Shown: piece by piece, positions 9,391 to 17,091 of the stretch
Position numbering within the stretch: the stretch's first letter is position 1
Layout: each line of letters opens with the position of its first letter
Origin: Burkholderia lata
Lineage (GTDB): Bacteria > Pseudomonadota > Gammaproteobacteria > Burkholderiales > Burkholderiaceae
NCBI RefSeq assembly: GCF_902499335.1
Contig: NZ_CABVQK010000017.1
Span: forward strand, 62,001-126,000
Direction of reading: 5' to 3'
DNA length: 64,000 bases
The notes under the pieces: model-generated
Seen by the model: only the letters and a program-made list of their open reading frames with translations
Database searches by the model: none
Told to the model about the DNA's origin: nothing
Program-made: the position numbers and the translations under genes

Positions 9391-10785
9391 ATGACCGATC
9401 GAAACGAAGCCTTGTCACCGCATTCGACCGCCGATTATCGCGCGCTCGACGCCGCGCACCACATCCACCCGTTCTCCGACATGGGCGCGCTGAACCGCGC
9501 GGGCAGCCGCGTGATCGTGAAGGCCGACGGCGTCTACCTGTGGGACTCGGACGGCAACAAGATCATCGACGGGATGGCCGGCCTCTGGTGCGTGAACGTC
9601 GGCTACAGCTGCAAGGCACTCGCCGACGCCGCGTATCGCCAGATCCAGGAACTGCCGTTCTACAACACGTTCTTCAAGACCACGCACCCGCCGGTGATCG
9701 AGCTTTCCGCAATGCTCGCGGAAGTCACGCCGAAGGGCTTCAACCACTTCTTCTACTGCAACAGCGGCTCGGAAGGCAACGACACCGTGCTGCGCCTCGT
9801 GCACCAGTACTGGCGCGTGCAGGGGCAGCCGCAGAAGAAATACGTGATCTCGCGCAAGAACGGCTATCACGGCTCGACGATCGCGGGCGGCACGCTCGGC
9901 GGGATGGGCTACATGCACGAGCAGATGCCGTCGAAGGTCGAGCACATCGTGCACATCGACCAGCCGTATTTCTTCGGCGAAGCGGCGGCCGGTGAAACGC
10001 CGGAAGCGTTCGGCCTGGCCCGCGCGCAGCAGCTCGAAGCGAAGATCCTCGAACTCGGCGCGGAGAACGTCGCGGCGTTCATCGGCGAGCCCTTCCAGGG
10101 CGCGGGCGGCGTGATCTTCCCGCCGTCGACGTACTGGCCGGAAATCCAGCGCATCTGCCGCAAGTACGACATCCTGCTCGTGGCCGACGAAGTGATCGGC
10201 GGCTTCGGCCGTACCGGCGAATGGTTCGCACATCAGCATTTCGGCTTCGAACCGGACCTGATCACGATGGCGAAGGGCCTCACGTCGGGCTACGTGCCGA
10301 TGGGTGCCGTCGGCATTCACGAGCGCGTGGCGCGGCCGATCATCGACAACGGCGAATTCAACCACGGCCTCACGTACTCGGGCCACCCGGTCGCGGCGGC
10401 CGTCGCGGTCGCGAACCTGAAGCTGCTGCGCGACGAAGGGATCGTCGAACGCGTGAAGAACGACATCGGGCCGTACTTCCAGCGCCGGCTGCGCGATGCG
10501 CTGGGCGACCATCCGATCGTCGGGGAGATTGCGGGAGCGGGGCTGGTCGCGGGCGTTCAGCTTGCGCGCGACCGGAACCGGCGCGAGCGGTTCGGTGCGA
10601 ACGTCGATATCGGCACGATCTGCCGCGACTTCTGCTTCAACGGCAACCTGATCATGCGCGCGACCGGCGACCGGATGCTGCTGTCACCGCCGCTCGTGAT
10701 TCGCGAGGCGGAGGTCGACGAGATCGTCGACAAGGCGAAGCGCGCGTTCGATGCGACGGCGCAGCGGGTGGGGCGCGCGCAGTAA
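9391..10785 (+). CDS. Class III aminotransferase, putrescine/polyamine type (SpuC-like)
   Basis: PLP-dependent omega-aminotransferase of 464 residues. Lys295 in LITMAKGLTSGYVPMG is the PLP lysine; NSGSEGNDTVLRL and LLVADEVIGGFGRTGEWF are cofactor-binding blocks. The length and sequence resemble the putrescine/cadaverine-pyruvate aminotransferases of the SpuC group. The two preceding genes act on glutamylated polyamines, so a polyamine substrate is likely, with beta-alanine or GABA as alternatives. The start ATG has a GGAGG ribosome site 6 nt upstream. It ends the operon; the hairpin at 10838-10867 could stop transcripts from either side. Confidence 0.92.
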   Translation: MTDRNEALSPHSTADYRALDAAHHIHPFSDMGALNRAGSRVIVKADGVYLWDSDGNKIIDGMAGLWCVNVGYSCKALADAAYRQIQELPFYNTFFKTTHPPVIELSAMLAEVTPKGFNHFFYCNSGSEGNDTVLRLVHQYWRVQGQPQKKYVISRKNGYHGSTIAGGTLGGMGYMHEQMPSKVEHIVHIDQPYFFGEAAAGETPEAFGLARAQQLEAKILELGAENVAAFIGEPFQGAGGVIFPPSTYWPEIQRICRKYDILLVADEVIGGFGRTGEWFAHQHFGFEPDLITMAKGLTSGYVPMGAVGIHERVARPIIDNGEFNHGLTYSGHPVAAAVAVANLKLLRDEGIVERVKNDIGPYFQRRLRDALGDHPIVGEIAGAGLVAGVQLARDRNRRERFGANVDIGTICRDFCFNGNLIMRATGDRMLLSPPLVIREAEVDEIVDKAKRAFDATAQRVGRAQ

Positions 10786-10837
10786 GCTGGCGCAGCATGG
10801 CGTGTGCGCCGGGAGTCAGGCGCGACGCCAAAACGAA

Positions 10838-10867
10838 AAGGCCCTGCGTCGTGAGACGCAGGGCCTT
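10838..10867 (-). terminator. Terminator of tRNA-Val, probably bidirectional
   Basis: A perfect 13-bp GC-rich stem (10838-10850 with 10855-10867) has a 4-nt loop. On the minus strand it is followed by TTTTCGTTT, which fits termination just after tRNA-Val. On the plus strand it lies 52 nt after the aminotransferase stop. Confidence 0.85.
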
Positions 10868-10875
10868 GAATTCTT

Positions 10876-10950
10876 TGGTGGGCGGTACTGGGATCGAACC
10901 AGTGACCCCTGCCGTGTGAAGGCAGTGCTCTACCGCTGAGCTAACCGCCC
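10876..10950 (-). tRNA. tRNA-Val (anticodon CAC)
   Basis: A 75-nt cloverleaf on the minus strand. The acceptor stem GGGCGGT pairs with ACCGCCC, followed by discriminator A and an encoded CCA (10878-10876). The D arm is GCTC/GAGC and the anticodon stem CTGCC/GGCAG encloses loop TTCACAC with anticodon CAC, reading valine GUG codons. The T arm contains GGTTCGATCCC. Confidence 0.97.
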
Positions 10951-10962
10951 AAAGAAGAAAAG

Positions 10963-10991
10963 ATTATGTCAGGAGTTTTGGGGTCTGTAAA
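10963..10991 (-). promoter_or_regulatory. Sigma-70 promoter for tRNA-Val
   Basis: On the minus strand, TTTACA (10991-10986) and CATAAT (10968-10963) are separated by 17 bp. The predicted start is close to the mature 5' end of the tRNA at 10950. Confidence 0.7.
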
Positions 10992-11032
10992 GCACTTTCT
11001 GCAAATATTGTTCGAGTCCACGCAACGACCGG

Positions 11033-11515
11033 TCAGCCGGCCGTCGACGGCTCGACGAGATCGAGGATCGACCCGTCGCGCTTGAGCGTCGCGAGCACGA
11101 TGCTCGAGTTGATCGACATCACGCCCGCGGCGCGGTGCAGCCGGTTGATCACGAAATCCGAATAGTGATCGAGATCGCGCGCGCGAACCGTCAGCACGTA
11201 GTTCGACCCGCCCGTGACGATCTGCGCCGCGATGACCTCCGGCCATTGCTGGATCGCCTCCACGAACCGGTCGTGCCACTCGGGTACGTCCGGCCGCATC
11301 GACACATGCACGAGCGCCTCGAACGCGACGCCGACCTTCTTCGGCTCGATCGCGCAGCGATACCCGGCAATGGCGCCGCGTTCCTCCAGCAGCTTCACGC
11401 GCCGCAGGCATGCCGACGGCGACAGTGCGACCGCGTTCGCGAGGTCCTGATTGCTGATGCGTCCGTCCCGTTCGAGGTGCCGGAGGATCCGCATGTCGGT
11501 TCGATCCAGGGTCAT
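11033..11515 (-). CDS. Lrp/AsnC family transcriptional regulator
   Basis: A 160-residue DNA-binding regulator with the family layout. The N-terminal helix-turn-helix is LDRTDMRILRHLERDGRISNQ continuing to LANAVALSPSACLRRVKLLEE (about 3-43). A RAM/Lrp effector domain starts around IAGYRCAIEPKKVG and runs to the C terminus. The ATG at 11515 directly precedes the typical LDRTD opening. It is divergent from the aminotransferase gene at 11708 across 192 nt, so it probably controls the aminotransferase-ridA-porin-permease group in response to an amino acid. It may also regulate itself. The effector cannot be read from the sequence. Confidence 0.93.
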   Translation of the reverse strand: MTLDRTDMRILRHLERDGRISNQDLANAVALSPSACLRRVKLLEERGAIAGYRCAIEPKKVGVAFEALVHVSMRPDVPEWHDRFVEAIQQWPEVIAAQIVTGGSNYVLTVRARDLDHYSDFVINRLHRAAGVMSINSSIVLATLKRDGSILDLVEPSTAG

Positions 11516-11707
11516 TTCGCAGAATCCGGTGAATTTTTGAGATGAGATGCGCAGACTCTACTGCAATCGGGCTGGTTCGTCATCGAAAAGTGAAGCTCAT
11601 TCTATTTCGTCCTCGATAACATGCGCCCCATGTCCCGGCCGCTCATCCCGACGCAACGTGGTGCCGCCGGTTGTACCGCCGTCTTCAACCTTTACCGTCA
11701 TTCCGCC

Positions 11708-12922
11708 ATGTACGAACACGTTCCCGCCTACCCGGGCGATCCGATCCTTTCGCTGTTCCAGGCATTCCAGCAGGATGCGCATCCGCACAAGGTCAACCTG
11801 AGCATCGGCCTCTACTACGACGACGCGGGCCGGATTCCGGTCCTCGACAGCACGCGCATCGCGGCCGCGCGGCTACGCGATGCCGGTGCGCCCCACACGT
11901 ATCTGCCGATGGAAGGGCTCGCCGCGTACCGGCAGGGCGTGCAGCGCCTCGTGTTCGGTGACGACTGCGCGGCGTTCGCGGAAGGGCGCATCGCGACGCT
12001 GCAGACGCTCGGCGGATCGGGCGCGATCCGGCTCGGCGCGGAATTCGTGAAGCGCTATTTCCCCGACAGCGCGATCTGGATCAGCGACCCGACGTGGGAC
12101 AACCACCGCGTGATCTTCTCGGCCGCCGGCCTCGACGTGCACACGTATCCGTACTACGACGCAATGCGCAACGACATCCGCGTCGACGCGATGCTCGCCA
12201 CGCTCGATGCGTTGCCGGCGCGCAGCGTCGTGCTGCTGCAGCCGTGCTGCCACAACCCGACAGGGCTCGACCTCGGCCGCGACGCGTGGCGCGCTGTGAT
12301 CGACGTGCTCGCGCGGCGCGGACTGATTCCGTTCCTCGACATGGCGTACCAGGGGTTCGGCGACGGTCTCGCCGACGACGCGTGGGCCGTGCGTGCGATC
12401 GTCGATGCCGGGCTGCCCGCGATCGTCGGCAATTCGTTTTCGAAGAACTTCTCGCTGTACGGCGAACGCGTCGGCGGGCTGTCGATCGTCTGCGCGAACG
12501 CGGGCGAGGCCGCGACGGTGCTGAGCCAGTTGCAGGCCGGCGTGCGCCGCACCTATTCGAGCCCGCCGCTGTTCGGCGCGCAACTCGTGTCGACCGTGCT
12601 GAACGACGATGCGCTGCGCGTGCGCTGGGAAGGCGAGGTTGCGCAGGTGCGCACGCGCATCAAACGGATGCGCGGCGAACTGAAGGCCAGGCTCGATGCG
12701 CGGCTGCCGGATCGCGCGTTCGACGCACTCGTCACGCAGCGCGGGATGTTCAGCTACACGGGCATGGCCGCGACCGACGTCGACCGGTTGCGTGCATCGC
12801 ACGGCGTCTATCTGCTGCGCTCGGGGCGCATGTGCATCGCGGGCCTGAACGATGCGAACGTCGACCATGTCGCGAACACGATCGCCGATGTGCTCGGCGG
12901 CGTGTCGCGACAGGCCGCCTGA
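11708..12922 (+). CDS. tyrB: Aromatic amino acid aminotransferase (class I)
   Basis: PLP-dependent aminotransferase of the aspartate/aromatic group (AspC/TyrB), 404 residues. It begins MYEHVPAYPGDPILSLFQAF, as these enzymes do. Lys246 in NSFSKNFSLYGERVGGLS is the PLP lysine; LLQPCCHNPTGLDLG and the C-terminal SGRMCIAGLN, containing the substrate arginine, also match. The long in-frame extension upstream to 11621 is not conserved, so the ATG at 11708 was chosen, although its ribosome site is weak. It is divergent from the Lrp-type regulator and is followed after 31 nt by ridA. Aromatic over aspartate preference is likely but not proven. Confidence 0.88.
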   Translation: MYEHVPAYPGDPILSLFQAFQQDAHPHKVNLSIGLYYDDAGRIPVLDSTRIAAARLRDAGAPHTYLPMEGLAAYRQGVQRLVFGDDCAAFAEGRIATLQTLGGSGAIRLGAEFVKRYFPDSAIWISDPTWDNHRVIFSAAGLDVHTYPYYDAMRNDIRVDAMLATLDALPARSVVLLQPCCHNPTGLDLGRDAWRAVIDVLARRGLIPFLDMAYQGFGDGLADDAWAVRAIVDAGLPAIVGNSFSKNFSLYGERVGGLSIVCANAGEAATVLSQLQAGVRRTYSSPPLFGAQLVSTVLNDDALRVRWEGEVAQVRTRIKRMRGELKARLDARLPDRAFDALVTQRGMFSYTGMAATDVDRLRASHGVYLLRSGRMCIAGLNDANVDHVANTIADVLGGVSRQAA

Positions 12923-12953
12923 ATTTCCCGACCCCGATCCGAAGGAGGACACG

Positions 12954-13340
12954 ATGGCTGAAACGATCCCGGTCGACCTGCCGCAGCTCGCACAACCGTT
13001 CTCGTGGGCGACCCGCGCGGGCGGGTTGATGTTTACGGGGCACGGGCCGGTCGACGCGTCCGGGGCGATTGCCGGCGACACGATGGCCGAACAGGCGCGC
13101 ATCACGCTCGCGAATCTCGCGAAGGCCGTCGCGGCGGCCGGCGCGACGATGGACGACGTCGCGCAGGTGCTCGTCTACCTGTCCGACGTGAAGGCGATGC
13201 CCGAATTCGATACCGAATACCGGCGCCACTTCCGCGAACCGTATCCGAACCGGACGTGCGTCGGTGTGCAGGGTTTCGCACATCCGGCGATGCGCGTCGA
13301 ACTCGTCGCGTACGTCGCGTTGCCCGCGGCACGCACCTAG
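12954..13340 (+). CDS. RidA family (YjgF/YER057c/UK114) enamine/imine deaminase
   Basis: A 128-residue protein of the RidA family, which hydrolyses reactive enamine and imine intermediates released by PLP enzymes and other amine-processing enzymes. Visible features are GDTMAEQARITLANLAKAVAAAG, the core VAQVLVYLSDVKAMPEFD and the conserved catalytic-site arginine in YPNRTCVGVQGF. The ATG at 12954 has a strong GGAGG site. Frames that open upstream overlap the aminotransferase and are not conserved. Adjacency to a PLP aminotransferase fits a protective or pathway role. It belongs to a diverged RidA subgroup and not the archetypal RidA. Confidence 0.88.
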   Translation: MAETIPVDLPQLAQPFSWATRAGGLMFTGHGPVDASGAIAGDTMAEQARITLANLAKAVAAAGATMDDVAQVLVYLSDVKAMPEFDTEYRRHFREPYPNRTCVGVQGFAHPAMRVELVAYVALPAART

Positions 13341-13410
13341 CAGGAACACCGCATTGCGCGGTGTGCAGTCACGCAATCATCGACAAACGAGAACAGGACT
13401 GGAGGAGAAC

Positions 13411-14481
13411 ATGAGGACAATCAATCGATTCGTACTACCAATGATGGTGGGTGCGCTTGCCGCGAGCGGCGCGATGGCGCAGAGCAGCGTGACGCTGTAC
13501 GGGATCGTCGACCAGAGCATTCGCTATACGACGCATGCCGACGCGTCGAACGATGCGAGCGTGCAGATGACCAACGGCGCGATCACGAACAGCCGCTGGG
13601 GACTGAAGGGCAGTGAGGCGGTCGGCGGCGGGCTGAAGGCGATCTTCCAGCTGGAGAGCGGCTTCGAGCCGCAGAACGGGCAGCTCGACGGCGCGCTGTT
13701 CGGCCGCTACGCGTATGTGGGCCTCGCGAGCGACTGGGGTACCGTGAAGCTCGGCCGCCAGGCGACCGAGGCGTTCAACCTGTTCGGCGATCTCGATCCG
13801 CTGACGGTCGGCAACTACACGGCCAACATGTGGCCGTATTTCCTCACGCAAGGGCGTGCGAGCAACGTCGTCAGCTACGACGGCACGTTCGGCGGGCTGA
13901 ACGTCGGCGCGAGCTACGGCTTCGGCGGTGTCGCGGGCAGCCTCGGCGCGAATGCGTACTGGGGCACGCACGTGTCGTACACGCAGGGCGGGCTGATGGT
14001 CGGCGCGACGTACCAGCAGGTGCGCGACCTGAACAGCCGCGCGCAGCAGGCGTGGGGCGCGGGCGCACGCTACGCGTTCGGCGCGGCGACGCTGTACGCG
14101 GGCTATCTCGGCGGCATCGACCGCACGGGCATGCTCGACCAGCAGCTGCTGAACGCGCCGGGCCGCGACGTGACCTACGGCGCATTCGCGGACAACCCGC
14201 GTCGCGATGCGATCTTCTATACGGGCGCGAGCGTCAAGGTTACGCCGGCCGTGTCGGTGACGGGCGTCGTGTATTACGACGACATCCGCAACGTCAACGG
14301 CGTCGCCGGCAACGGCGGCAAGCGCTATACGGGCGTGCTCGAGGCCGAGTACGCTTTGTCGAAGGCAACGCAGGTCTACGCGACGGTCGACTACAACCGC
14401 GTGACGGGCGGCGCGTTCACGGAAATGCCCGGACGCGGCAACCAGACGGGCGTCGCGGCCGGCCTGCGCCACCTGTTCTGA
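13411..14481 (+). CDS. Gram-negative porin (OmpC-like, betaproteobacterial)
   Basis: Outer-membrane general porin of 356 residues. An N-terminal signal peptide ends at GAMAQ, and the mature protein starts SSVTLYGIVDQSIRY, the standard opening of Burkholderia porins. Typical blocks include SRWGLKGSEAVGGGLKAIFQLE and RYAYVGLASDWGTVKLGRQ. The last residue is phenylalanine (GLRHLF), the signal for outer-membrane assembly. ATG 13411 has a GGAGGAG ribosome site. It lies between the amino-acid catabolic genes and a permease, so it may feed substrate to that permease. Specificity cannot be read from sequence. Confidence 0.95.
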   Translation: MRTINRFVLPMMVGALAASGAMAQSSVTLYGIVDQSIRYTTHADASNDASVQMTNGAITNSRWGLKGSEAVGGGLKAIFQLESGFEPQNGQLDGALFGRYAYVGLASDWGTVKLGRQATEAFNLFGDLDPLTVGNYTANMWPYFLTQGRASNVVSYDGTFGGLNVGASYGFGGVAGSLGANAYWGTHVSYTQGGLMVGATYQQVRDLNSRAQQAWGAGARYAFGAATLYAGYLGGIDRTGMLDQQLLNAPGRDVTYGAFADNPRRDAIFYTGASVKVTPAVSVTGVVYYDDIRNVNGVAGNGGKRYTGVLEAEYALSKATQVYATVDYNRVTGGAFTEMPGRGNQTGVAAGLRHLF

Positions 14482-14572
14482 GCACGCGGCGCGCGGCGGC
14501 CGGCAGGTCCGGCGCCGGCCCGCGCGCCGTCGACGTTTCGACCGGACAATCGCTTTCGAACGAGGTCACTCG

Positions 14573-15994
14573 ATGCAACGAGAAGGGCAATTCCAGCATA
14601 TCGCGGCGCGCGAGCAAGGCTTGCGTCGCACGCTTTCCGCGCGGCAGATGGCGATGATCGCGATCGGCGGCGCCATCGGCACCGGTCTTTTTCTCGGCAG
14701 CGGCTTCGCGATCGGCTTCGCGGGCCCGAGCGTGCTCGTCAGCTACGCGATCGGCGCGTTCATCTCGCTGCTGCTGATGGGCTGTCTCGCGGAGATGACG
14801 GTCGCGCACCCGACCTCCGGTTCGTTCGGCGCGTATGCCGAACATTACGTGAGCCCGTGGGCCGGATTCCTCGTGCGCTACGCGTACTGGGCGTGCATCG
14901 TGCTCGCGGTCGGCACCGAAGTCACCGCGATCGCGCTGTACATGAAGTACTGGTTTCCGGGCGTGCCGGGCTGGCTGTGGATCGTCGGGTTCTCCGCGCT
15001 GCTGGTGTTCGTCAACGCGCGCAGCGTCGACGTGTTCGGCGCGGTCGAGTACGGCTTCTCGGTCGTGAAGATCGCGGCGATCGTCGGCTTCATCATGCTC
15101 GGCGCCTATGTCGTGTTCGGCAATCCGGGGCTGGTCGGCGACGGTGCCGCCCGCGCGGGATTCCACCATTACACGGATCACGGCGGCTTCTTTCCGAAGG
15201 GGGCGTGGGGCACGTGGGTCGCGGTGATCGTATCGATCTTCAGCTACCTGAGCATCGAGATGATCGCGGTCGCGGCCGGTGAAGCCGAGGATCCCGAGCG
15301 TGCGGTCACGCGTGCGTTCCGCTCGACGATCGTGCGGCTCGTGCTGTTCTACCTCGTCACGCTCGCGCTGATGCTCGCGATCGTGCCGTGGACGGCGGCG
15401 GGGCGCGACGAAAGCCCGTTCGTGAAGGTGATGGAGGCGATTCACCTGCCGGGCGCGGCCGGGCTGATCAACTTCGTCGTGCTGATCGCCGCGCTGTCGG
15501 CGATGAACAGCCAGCTCTACATCACGACGCGGATGATGTTCAGCCTGTCGCGTGCGGGCCATGCGCCGAAGGCGCTCGGGGAAGTGAACGCACGCGGCGT
15601 GCCGTTCGGCGCGCTGATGCTGTCGACGCTCGGCATCGCGCTGGCGACCGTGCTGAGTGTGCTGTATCCGGACGCGTCGTTCACGATCATGATGGCGGTG
15701 TCGATGTTCGGCGCGCTGTTCACGTGGATGATGATTTTCGTCACGCACTACTGTTTCCGGCGTCGCCGGGCGGCGCTCGGCCTGCCGGCGCCCGCGTTCC
15801 GGATGCGCGGTTTTCCGCTGCTGACGCTGCTCGGCGCGGGCCTGATGCTCGCGGTGATGGTGACGACTTACTTCACGGCCGAATTCCACATGACGCTGAT
15901 CTTCGGCATTCCGTTCCTGGTTGCGCTGTCGGTCGTGTACGCGGTGTGGTATCGGCACGCGCAGCCGGTACTCCAGCCCGACGCGAAGTCGTGA
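14573..15994 (+). CDS. APC family amino acid permease
   Basis: Inner-membrane amino-acid transporter of 473 residues with about 12 hydrophobic segments. The first is the APC signature MIAIGGAIGTGLFLGSGFAI (about 24-43). SIEMIAVAAGEAEDPERAV in the central loop is the conserved consensus block of the AAT group (AroP, ProY, GabP, AnsP). The start ATG 14573 follows a weak AGGTCACTCG region. It lies downstream of the porin and aminotransferase on the same strand. Substrate is uncertain: aromatic amino acids, GABA or proline would all fit. Confidence 0.92.
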   Translation: MQREGQFQHIAAREQGLRRTLSARQMAMIAIGGAIGTGLFLGSGFAIGFAGPSVLVSYAIGAFISLLLMGCLAEMTVAHPTSGSFGAYAEHYVSPWAGFLVRYAYWACIVLAVGTEVTAIALYMKYWFPGVPGWLWIVGFSALLVFVNARSVDVFGAVEYGFSVVKIAAIVGFIMLGAYVVFGNPGLVGDGAARAGFHHYTDHGGFFPKGAWGTWVAVIVSIFSYLSIEMIAVAAGEAEDPERAVTRAFRSTIVRLVLFYLVTLALMLAIVPWTAAGRDESPFVKVMEAIHLPGAAGLINFVVLIAALSAMNSQLYITTRMMFSLSRAGHAPKALGEVNARGVPFGALMLSTLGIALATVLSVLYPDASFTIMMAVSMFGALFTWMMIFVTHYCFRRRRAALGLPAPAFRMRGFPLLTLLGAGLMLAVMVTTYFTAEFHMTLIFGIPFLVALSVVYAVWYRHAQPVLQPDAKS

Positions 15995-16015
15995 TGTAAC
16001 GGTGGGGCCGTGCGC

Positions 16016-16918
16016 TCAGCCCGCGAGCGCGGGCAGTGCGTCGATCGATGCGCGCACGTAATCCGCGAAGCGCAGCGCAACCGGTTCGGCGGTGCCGCTG
16101 CGCTTCAGCGCGAGCGTGCGCGATTCGAGCGACGCATCCTTCAGCGGCCGGAACGCGAGCCGGTCGCTCTTCACCTGCTGCAGCACGCGCGGCACGAGCG
16201 CGATACCCATTCCGAAGTCGACCATCGACAGGATGGTCTGCCACAGCCGTGCCTCGTGGCGGATCAGCGGGCTGAAGCCGGCATTCACGCACTGCGCGAT
16301 GATCAGGTCGTGATAGTGGGGCGCCGCTTCGCGCGGGAACAGGATGAACGGCTCCGCGGCCAGCGCGGCGAGCGCGACCTGCTTGCGCTTCGCGAGCGGA
16401 TGCGCGGCCGGCAGGCAGCAGACGAACGGTTCCGTGTAAACGGGCGTCGATTCGACCTCGGGCGGGAAGTGGCCCCAGTGCGCGTAGCCGAGATCGATCT
16501 GGCCGCGCTGGATCGCCTGCACCTGCGCCTGCGTGTTCATTTCGCTCAGCACGACCTCGACGCCCGGGTAGTCGGCCTCGAAGCGCCGCACGGCGTCCGG
16601 CAGCCCGCGATACAGCATCGAATGGACGAAGCCGATTCGCAGCCGGCCCGCGAGACCGGACGCGGAGCGCACCGTCAGGCGTTCGGCCTCGGCCGCCTGC
16701 AGCAGCAGCCGGCGCGCTTCGCCGAGCAGCACCTCGCCCGCGTTGGTCAGTGCGACGCTCTTGTTGGTGCGCGAGAACAGCTGGACGCCGAGCGCGTCCT
16801 CGAACTTGCGGATGTCGAAACTCAGCGCCGGCTGCGAGATGAACAGGCGCTTCGCCGCGCGCCCGAAATGCAGCTCCTCGGCGACTGCCACGAAGTAGCG
16901 CAACTGCCTCAGTTCCAT
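16016..16918 (-). CDS. LysR family transcriptional regulator
   Basis: A 300-residue LysR-type regulator. The N-terminal winged helix reads MELRQLRYFVAVAEELHFGRAA followed by LFISQPALSFDIRKFE (about 1-45), with a periplasmic-binding-protein-like effector domain from about residue 90. I chose the ATG at 16918, which has a GAGGAG ribosome site and the canonical LysR start. An in-frame ATG at 16942 would add eight residues and run into the inverted repeat. It is divergent from the acyl-CoA dehydrogenase gene, so it most likely activates that catabolic cluster in response to its substrate. Confidence 0.93.
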   Translation of the reverse strand: MELRQLRYFVAVAEELHFGRAAKRLFISQPALSFDIRKFEDALGVQLFSRTNKSVALTNAGEVLLGEARRLLLQAAEAERLTVRSASGLAGRLRIGFVHSMLYRGLPDAVRRFEADYPGVEVVLSEMNTQAQVQAIQRGQIDLGYAHWGHFPPEVESTPVYTEPFVCCLPAAHPLAKRKQVALAALAAEPFILFPREAAPHYHDLIIAQCVNAGFSPLIRHEARLWQTILSMVDFGMGIALVPRVLQQVKSDRLAFRPLKDASLESRTLALKRSGTAEPVALRFADYVRASIDALPALAG

Positions 16919-16940
16919 GGTGTCTCCTCGCGGCGTCGGC

Positions 16941-16995
16941 ATCGATAAGCGATATCTATCGTACCGGATAAATCCTGTATTGGACGCTTATCGAT
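16941..16995. promoter_or_regulatory. Paired 11-bp inverted repeats in the LysR / acyl-CoA dehydrogenase intergenic region
   Basis: ATCGATAAGCG (16941-16951) and its exact complement CGCTTATCGAT (16985-16995) are separated by 33 bp. They lie in the short divergent region between the LysR gene and the catabolic genes. Between them is a smaller dyad, TATC...GATA (16957-16970). The spacing and location suit recognition and activation sites for a LysR tetramer. Binding by the adjacent regulator is inferred. Confidence 0.6.
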
Positions 16996-17091
16996 CGCGC
17001 GCCTACGCTCTGCGGAAGGCTTTGCACGGGATTGGCCGGGCGCCGCGGCGCCGCCTCCAGCCGACGTGCAGTCAACCCAGGAGACGCACGC

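Noticed and set aside
10866-10939. Short open frames across the tRNA-Val region with peptides such as GGTGIEPVTPAV and WDRTSDPCR
   Set aside because: These are well-known false translations of tRNA genes read in the wrong strand or frame; the cloverleaf explains the sequence.
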